A stretch of DNA of 64,000 nucleotides, from contig CAMGYJ010000008.1 in the NCBI GenBank assembly GCA_946122785.1, positions 11,991,475 to 12,055,474 of the forward strand. The letters are read 5' to 3'. Each line of letters begins with the position of its first letter. Position 1 is the first letter of the stretch. Of the stretch, positions 58,947 to 64,000 are shown one piece after another. The notes beneath the pieces are model-generated. The model searched no databases. It saw only the letters and a program-made list of their open reading frames with translations, and was not told the DNA's origin. The position numbers and the translations under genes are program-made. The stretch is from Linum tenue (lineage: Eukaryota > Streptophyta > Magnoliopsida > Malpighiales > Linaceae).

Positions 58947-60447
58947 CTTTGCTCTATGATTCGACTCGAATTGCAGCAAATGCAGGACCAACGCGTGTGT
59001 TTCCAGGCCGCGCCTTTCTTCCTCTTCTGGAACCTAACACCCGAGCCGAGCCCCTCAAAATGTGATCCTTTTTTTCTTCTTTTGTCCCCGCAGGCACCGC
59101 TTTCAAGAGAAACCCCAATTAAACAAACGAACCAACCAAAAACAAACCAGTAGGTTTCTCGATAGGACGATCCAGCTGCCAGCGACCACCACGTGTCCCC
59201 TCACCCTTTCCCTTTTCGTCTCCCGGGGGCTGCCTAAGCCTAACACTTTCTCCTCTCCCATTGGTCCAAATCGATAGGCTTGCTGGGCTCCACCTTCCGA
59301 TGCGCTTAGATAATTAGCAATTCATCATCCAAAACCCAGATATATATTATATTATTTCCGTAATTACCAATTAACTAGTGTCAAAAACTCCAGCTGGCAA
59401 TTTTCATCCAATTAGAAGAGTCTACATTACAGGTATTGAGATATTTCCTCCCGAGTGTTCTGGACAAGTGAACTTCGAGATTTATTTCCATTTAAAAAAT
59501 AAAATATCTGGTTGCTATCTAAGTGCATTGTACGTTTGTATATGAGCAACAAAAGGGATGTAGACAATAATACAAATAAGCTACCTATGAATGAGTGGCT
59601 CGACGTGACCTACCAAATACAAAGTTAGATAACGTAGAACTAGGTACCAATAATGTTATCCCCCATCAAATCCTCATACCAAACTATGTTGTATTTGTAT
59701 TTGGACATTATGTGAATCATCTTTAGTTTTGTTGGAAACAATAATCTAGTTTTGGAGATAATGGGTGGATAATGGATATACCTGAGAAAGGGTTTGACCA
59801 TGTCAAGGATATGGATCTATTATAGATTGGAGAGTGTGTAAATCTTGAAATTTATGACACAATAATCAACTTGAAGGAATACATGGCATTGGTTATATTA
59901 ATGCATTTTGCTGTGAAAACATGTAAAATTAGCCATTGCAAACCAACCCCTTGTCGACATACTGGAGATATATATTATATGTGGTGCATATATATGAATC
60001 GAAGAGCAACTTTTCTCTGGGTTACAGAATTACATAAATCTACGTTGTTGTAAAAACAAATAAAATGAGCGGAAAAATTCATTCTAGTATATAATTTGCC
60101 GCAAACTGATCGATGTCAAGAGCTCGAGCTTAGCCATTGCAAACCAACCCCTTGTCGGACATACTCGCTGCAAAGAAACATACCTCATCAAAAAGACCAT
60201 TTATAGAAACTCATAGGTCGACCACCATATCCATATACATCATCAACGACTGTTCTTGTTTTTTCTGTCTGAATTGGAAAGCTTGAACTGCAAGTGAAAC
60301 TACTAAACTTACCGTGATTGGCCAGAACAGGGAGATATTATTTACCTTTGAAGAGATGGGTCGGGTCGGATCGGATCGGGACAACGCAGCATGGAAAAAA
60401 TCTAGCCTATCACAGCCTAACATTGTATACCAATATTTGCCCTAGAA
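58947..60447. other. Intergenic DNA upstream of the DUF7950 gene
   Basis: No gene is seen. A 26-base perfect direct repeat starting agccattgcaaaccaacc occurs at 59931-59956 and 60132-60157, with similarity extending ~8 bases further. An isolated evening-element match AAAATATCT lies at 59501-59509. Short frames here look fortuitous. Confidence 0.45.
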
Positions 60448-60471
60448 CACGTGTTTACCTGAGGACACGTG
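60448..60471. promoter_or_regulatory. Paired G-box/ABRE upstream of the DUF7950 gene
   Basis: Two ACACGTGT sites (CACGTG cores at 60448-60453 and 60466-60471) stand 12 bases apart, about 150-175 bp before the start codon. Paired ABREs often confer response to abscisic acid through bZIP factors. Confidence 0.55.
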
Positions 60472-60621
60472 TACCGTATCGATCCCTTCATGTCTCCCAC
60501 CCTCTCCCCTTAATTATCGCCTCCACTGCTCCCCACATCTCTCACAAGTCACAAACCCCCACCTCCGCCGGAGAAAGAAAGCATAGAGACAGAGAGAAAC
60601 CAAGAAAGAAAGATCAGAGAG

Positions 60622-61560
60622 ATGAACAGCGGTGGAGAATCATCAGCCATGATAAGCTGGTCCGCCATGAACAACCCTACCACCTGCAGATCCGGCTTCA
60701 GATCGGTGCAAGACGTCGGTCCGGCGATCATCAACCGGCTCATGCTCCGGTTCCGCCCCATCGCCCCCAAACCCTCCCCCACCTCCGCCGCCCCGGAACT
60801 ACCCTCCTCCGCCGCACCAAACAGTCACACCCCCAGAAAGAAACGGAAGTACGATAGGGCTCGCAAGAGCAACAATAACAATGGATCCCATCCCAAAAGA
60901 AAGGACACCTCGTCATCTTCATCGTCGTCAACATCATCGTCATCACCGACACATCCTCCTAAATCCTCAAACGACGTCGTAACGCTCCAGCTCCTCCCGG
61001 AGAACAACCATCCACGCGCGCCAAGTGACCAGGCGCCGGCAAAGAAACAACGACGAGCAGCTCAAGATGATGAGTCGTTTCCGCCGTCTCGGTGCAGCCT
61101 AGATCTCGCCGTGGCCACGTCAGCAGATTTGGTGTCGTGGCGGCGGGAGAATAAGGTGGTGGAGGAGTCGTGGGTGACGGTGGAGTCGAGGGCGGAGATC
61201 TCGTCCTCGGACTTGGCTTACTGCAGGGGTCTGGAGGAAGTGAAGATGCGCTTAGGTGTTGACACGTGTCCGGGGCTCGTAACGGACGGCTGCAACCGGG
61301 TGGTGTGGGTGAACGGCGCGTACAGGAGGATGGTGGGGATGATGACGGCCGACGCCGCCGTGAGGGTGGTGATGAAGGACGATGAGGTGGCGGCGTGTTT
61401 TGGTCGCGAGATTGGAGGAGGAGCGTACACGTGTTGGGTGAGGGTGAGAGGGGAGACGTGGAGGAAGGAGATGGTGCCGTGTGACGTGTGGCGGCTGGAG
61501 AACGGTGGGCTTGCATGGAGGCTGGACGTTGAGTCTGCACTCACCCTTGGGCCGGGTTAA
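60622..61560 (+). CDS. Plant-specific uncharacterised protein (DUF7950 type), single exon
   Basis: 312 residues. Near the N-terminus INRLMLRFRPIAPKP is a motif I associate with plant DUF7950 proteins. A basic, nuclear-localisation-like segment KKRKYDRARKS follows (residues about 74-84), then a long Ser run (about residues 96-108). The conserved C-terminal domain runs from SDLVSWRRENKVVEESWVTVE to MVPCDVWRLENGGLAWRLDV. No enzymatic motif or membrane segment is visible. The family has no function I can state; the basic segment suggests the nucleus. The start ATG is preceded by a purine-rich leader (agagagaaaccaagaaag). The G+C content is high compared with flanking DNA, as for many intronless plant genes. 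The frame is intact; alternative starts at 60649 and 60667 exist. Confidence 0.85.
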   Translation: MNSGGESSAMISWSAMNNPTTCRSGFRSVQDVGPAIINRLMLRFRPIAPKPSPTSAAPELPSSAAPNSHTPRKKRKYDRARKSNNNNGSHPKRKDTSSSSSSSTSSSSPTHPPKSSNDVVTLQLLPENNHPRAPSDQAPAKKQRRAAQDDESFPPSRCSLDLAVATSADLVSWRRENKVVEESWVTVESRAEISSSDLAYCRGLEEVKMRLGVDTCPGLVTDGCNRVVWVNGAYRRMVGMMTADAAVRVVMKDDEVAACFGREIGGGAYTCWVRVRGETWRKEMVPCDVWRLENGGLAWRLDVESALTLGPG

Positions 61561-63384
61561 AATGGTAGTTAAAAGGGTTGGGGAAGTATTTTCAAAAGAC
61601 ACTAATCGCTGCTCCAAAACCATACTTAATTAAAGCAAGGAAATTAGCTTTATATGCATATTATGGGAAGTAATTATCCTCCTTGAGAACAAGAGGCTGG
61701 GTTTTAGCGATTTCGTAGTTGATTTGTAACCCGGAGATGGTAGGTTTGAGTTACGTTTCAGGGTATACTTCTTTTGTTATTATGCATACTCTCTTCATTA
61801 AAGTGTAAAAATAAATAAACCAGTCTTCGTTTCTTCTCAATAGTGTAGCTATAGGAGTGACCAATCTTCCAAATCCATCTTTAATTTGTCTGTTGAAAAG
61901 GACCACGCTAGCTCAACGATAAATAAGGGTGGGATGGATGAATATCCATGAGGTGGCAGATAGTAGCGAGTCCAGTAGCGAGTCCAAGAGTTATATTGGG
62001 AAATCTGGTCTACATACCAAAAGCTAGACTGGTGGAATTGTGCATTATAGATATATATGGTCCTAAATCACGTTTGTGATGTTGTCGAGACTAGCAAATA
62101 TGTGTTTCCCGCCCGCATTTTTGGAGGGTTCCCATGTACTTTCAAGGCCTCTCGATCAAATCTGGAGAGGTTTATTACTATGTCAAAGATATCAGTAGCA
62201 CAAAATGTATGTTTGCGTCCTAAAAATTGTGGGCGGGCTATATATGATGTTTTATCATGCACTCATATATACATGTCGATTGAGCACTATGATTTCATCT
62301 CGAGTCGAGTGGTTGGCAATGTTCATAATGAGTATTCTAGCATTTATTAAATAATCTTCTCTGAGGCAGGTAGGTCACTTAATGGACTTGAAATGGTGAA
62401 TATTTTTTCATCTCGTGTTTAAATCTATTGTTAATAAAGGACTTATCAACAAATAGTGATGCGATTTTTTCACAATTGAGGATCATGACATGGTGCTAAG
62501 AATTAGCTAGAACCCGATAATTTGATTATTGAGAAATGACAAGGTTCTCTAATGAAATTCTTACATAACTTCAAACTTTATGAATGTGTATTTGCTCGTT
62601 GAAATCAAACTTATTTGATCACAATGTGGTGGACGTGAAATAATCTATTTGCTTCAAATTACTGGGCTATCAATATTGCAATCAAATATGGGTGAATTCG
62701 CCAATATACTTAAGAAATTTTACCATGTGTTTCTTCTGTCTTTATTAAATTATAGTAAAAATTCTGAACGTAAATAAAGTATATTCATTAGTGAAGTTCA
62801 AAAACTCAATAGAATCAAAGGTTTGCCGATTTTACTATCTATGATTCTCCACCTCTTTCAATTTACTTGATCATCAATATTGAAATGATGACTCGTGAGT
62901 ATTCAAATACGAGATTGTTGCTCAAAAAATTCCGCTATGTCGATAATTATTTCATATCAATAACTTGAATTATTCTAGAATGCTAAACTTATAAACTTTG
63001 TATTGTTTTTAGTTAATGATTAATGGACAACGCCAAATAGAACTTTAGGCTTCCTATTATTTATTGGGAAAAAGGCTATTTTCAAGAGAAAATAATTTCA
63101 TGAAGGTCTAGCTACTAATGTTTAATGGGCTCGTTAACATGGAAAAGCCCAACATTGGCAGTCTGCCAACATCGTGCGGGAAGCCCATCATTGTCATTAG
63201 TGCTCCAATGGCTGGCGGACATGTCAGCCCAAAAGCCTAGTTATCATCCTCTGTAGTTGAGATGATAACAAAGGCCCAACAGACCCTTTTTCGTTTAACC
63301 CAAAAGGCCAAAACTAGATTAAGATCTTCATGGTCATTTTGTCATTGGTCAACAAGGTGGCTAAGCCCTATCTGATACTAGCTC
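61561..63384. other. Intergenic DNA downstream of the DUF7950 gene
   Basis: AT-rich DNA without a recognised gene. A 97-codon plus frame at 62057-62350 has no family features and is probably chance. A short palindrome-rich part lies at about 63120-63250 (aaagccca...gggaagccca...gcccaaaagcc). Confidence 0.35.
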
Positions 63385-63876
63385 AGTTTGGCCCTGCTGT
63401 AGCTTTTGGAGAAGCAGCTTCTGGCTGTAGCTTTTAGAGAAGTACTTTTCAAAAAAAGCAGTTGAGTGTTTGGCTGAAAAACTATTAGAAGTGCTTTTTA
63501 ATATGAGAGGTTATGTAAAATGACTATAAAGGATTTAAAATATAAAATATGAATAAAAATTATAAACAATAAAAAGTAGTCAATATGGATCTTGTTAGAT
63601 TTCTTTTATATTAAATAATATGATTTTATAATTTATTTTATTTTTATAATGATTGAAATGAAATAAAATTATATTTTCTGAAATAAGATTAAAATATGGT
63701 AAGGATAATTTTGTATTTTCAGAACAGCTTTTCGCAGAAGCTCCAAATCGGAGCTTCTGCTTTTATGTTATACAAAAGCACTTTTCAGCTTTTCAAAAGC
63801 CGAGCTTTTAGAGGTGTTTGGCCCTGCTTCAGCTTTTGAAGCCGAAAAGCACTTCTAAAAGCCGGGCCAAACATAG
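63385..63876. mobile_element. MITE-like element with GTTTGGCCC ends
   Basis: The left end (gtttggccctgctgtagctttt) faces a right end whose complement reads gtttggcccggcttttagaa. Many agctttt/aaaagct and agaagc motifs occur inward, with an AT-rich middle (63520-63715). Near the right end the left-end motif is repeated directly (about 63818), so the copy may be nested or internally duplicated. A target duplication was not found. Tourist- or hAT-like origin is undecided. Confidence 0.5.
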
Positions 63877-64000
63877 GCACTTTCCCATTCCAATGTAATC
63901 AATTAATTTTGTCCATTACCACTTTCTATGGGTTTCCTACTTCTACTCTAAGCATAGTGAGTAGTTTGTTTCCCTTGGGTATCTCCGGACTCCAATGTTC
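63877..64000. other. Unassigned window end
   Basis: About 120 bases of non-repetitive DNA; nothing was recognised. Confidence 0.3.

Noticed and set aside
60959..61623. Minus-strand frames of 108-193 codons over the DUF7950 gene
   Set aside because: They are rich in Pro, Ser and His owing to GC-rich antisense; the plus frame has the conserved motifs.
62057..62350. A 97-codon plus-strand frame
   Set aside because: No recognisable family or promoter features in AT-rich DNA.

Overview
The window is nuclear DNA of a flowering plant, very probably a eudicot. The genes have many short AT-rich GT-AG introns and encode plant-only proteins: MAP70, a DRP1-type dynamin, FKF1, and a plastid-targeted aspartate-semialdehyde dehydrogenase. 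The intergenic DNA is typical plant transposon debris. The species could not be identified. Exon joins below were made by reading splice sites against remembered family conservation, not by alignment.

Layout. 1-3.9 kb: a partial copia-type LTR end, a broken PADRE/DUF4228-like gene and AT-rich decayed repeats. 3.9-5.2 kb: a Pack-MULE carrying a piece of plastid ribose-5-phosphate isomerase. 5.3-6.9 kb: a foldback element split by a hAT element. 7.8-11.3 kb (+): aspartate-semialdehyde dehydrogenase. 13.8-17.5 kb (-): MAP70. 18.8-25.7 kb: a dead LINE holding three nested insertions (Harbinger-like, hAT-like, solo LTR). 26.8-29.5 kb: three hAT-type non-autonomous elements. 29.9-36.6 kb (+): a 16-exon DRP1C-type dynamin. 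37.1-40.3 kb: a Mutator-like element with 202-bp TIRs and a C-terminally truncated transposase. 40.6-44 kb: a foldback, two hAT-type elements and a complete 485-bp TRIM. 45.7-47.9 kb (+): FKF1, a LOV/F-box/Kelch photoreceptor, with an evening-element cluster just upstream. 48.4-58.9 kb: a 10.5-kb Ty3/gypsy element of Tat-like organisation with gag-pol on the minus strand and a spliced extra gene on the plus strand. 60.6-61.6 kb (+): a single-exon plant-specific protein that I place in DUF7950. 61.6-64 kb: intergenic DNA with a MITE-like end.

The five intact host genes (ASD, MAP70, DRP1C, FKF1, DUF7950) are functionally unrelated single units. ASD makes aspartate-family amino acids in plastids. 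MAP70 and DRP1C act on cortical microtubules and on endocytosis/cell-plate membranes. FKF1 is a blue-light F-box receptor of the flowering pathway.

The most interesting material is mobile. (i) The antisense, intron-containing gene in the Tat-like element has its own TATA box, and an array of about ten short hairpin repeats separates it from pol. (ii) That element has almost identical LTRs but no target-site duplication and mismatched flanks. (iii) The Pack-MULE carries a captured isomerase exon. (iv) The MULE transposase reading frame ends inside the terminal inverted repeat. (v) Eight hAT-type elements share a GGGTCGGG-like subterminal motif although their internal sequences differ.
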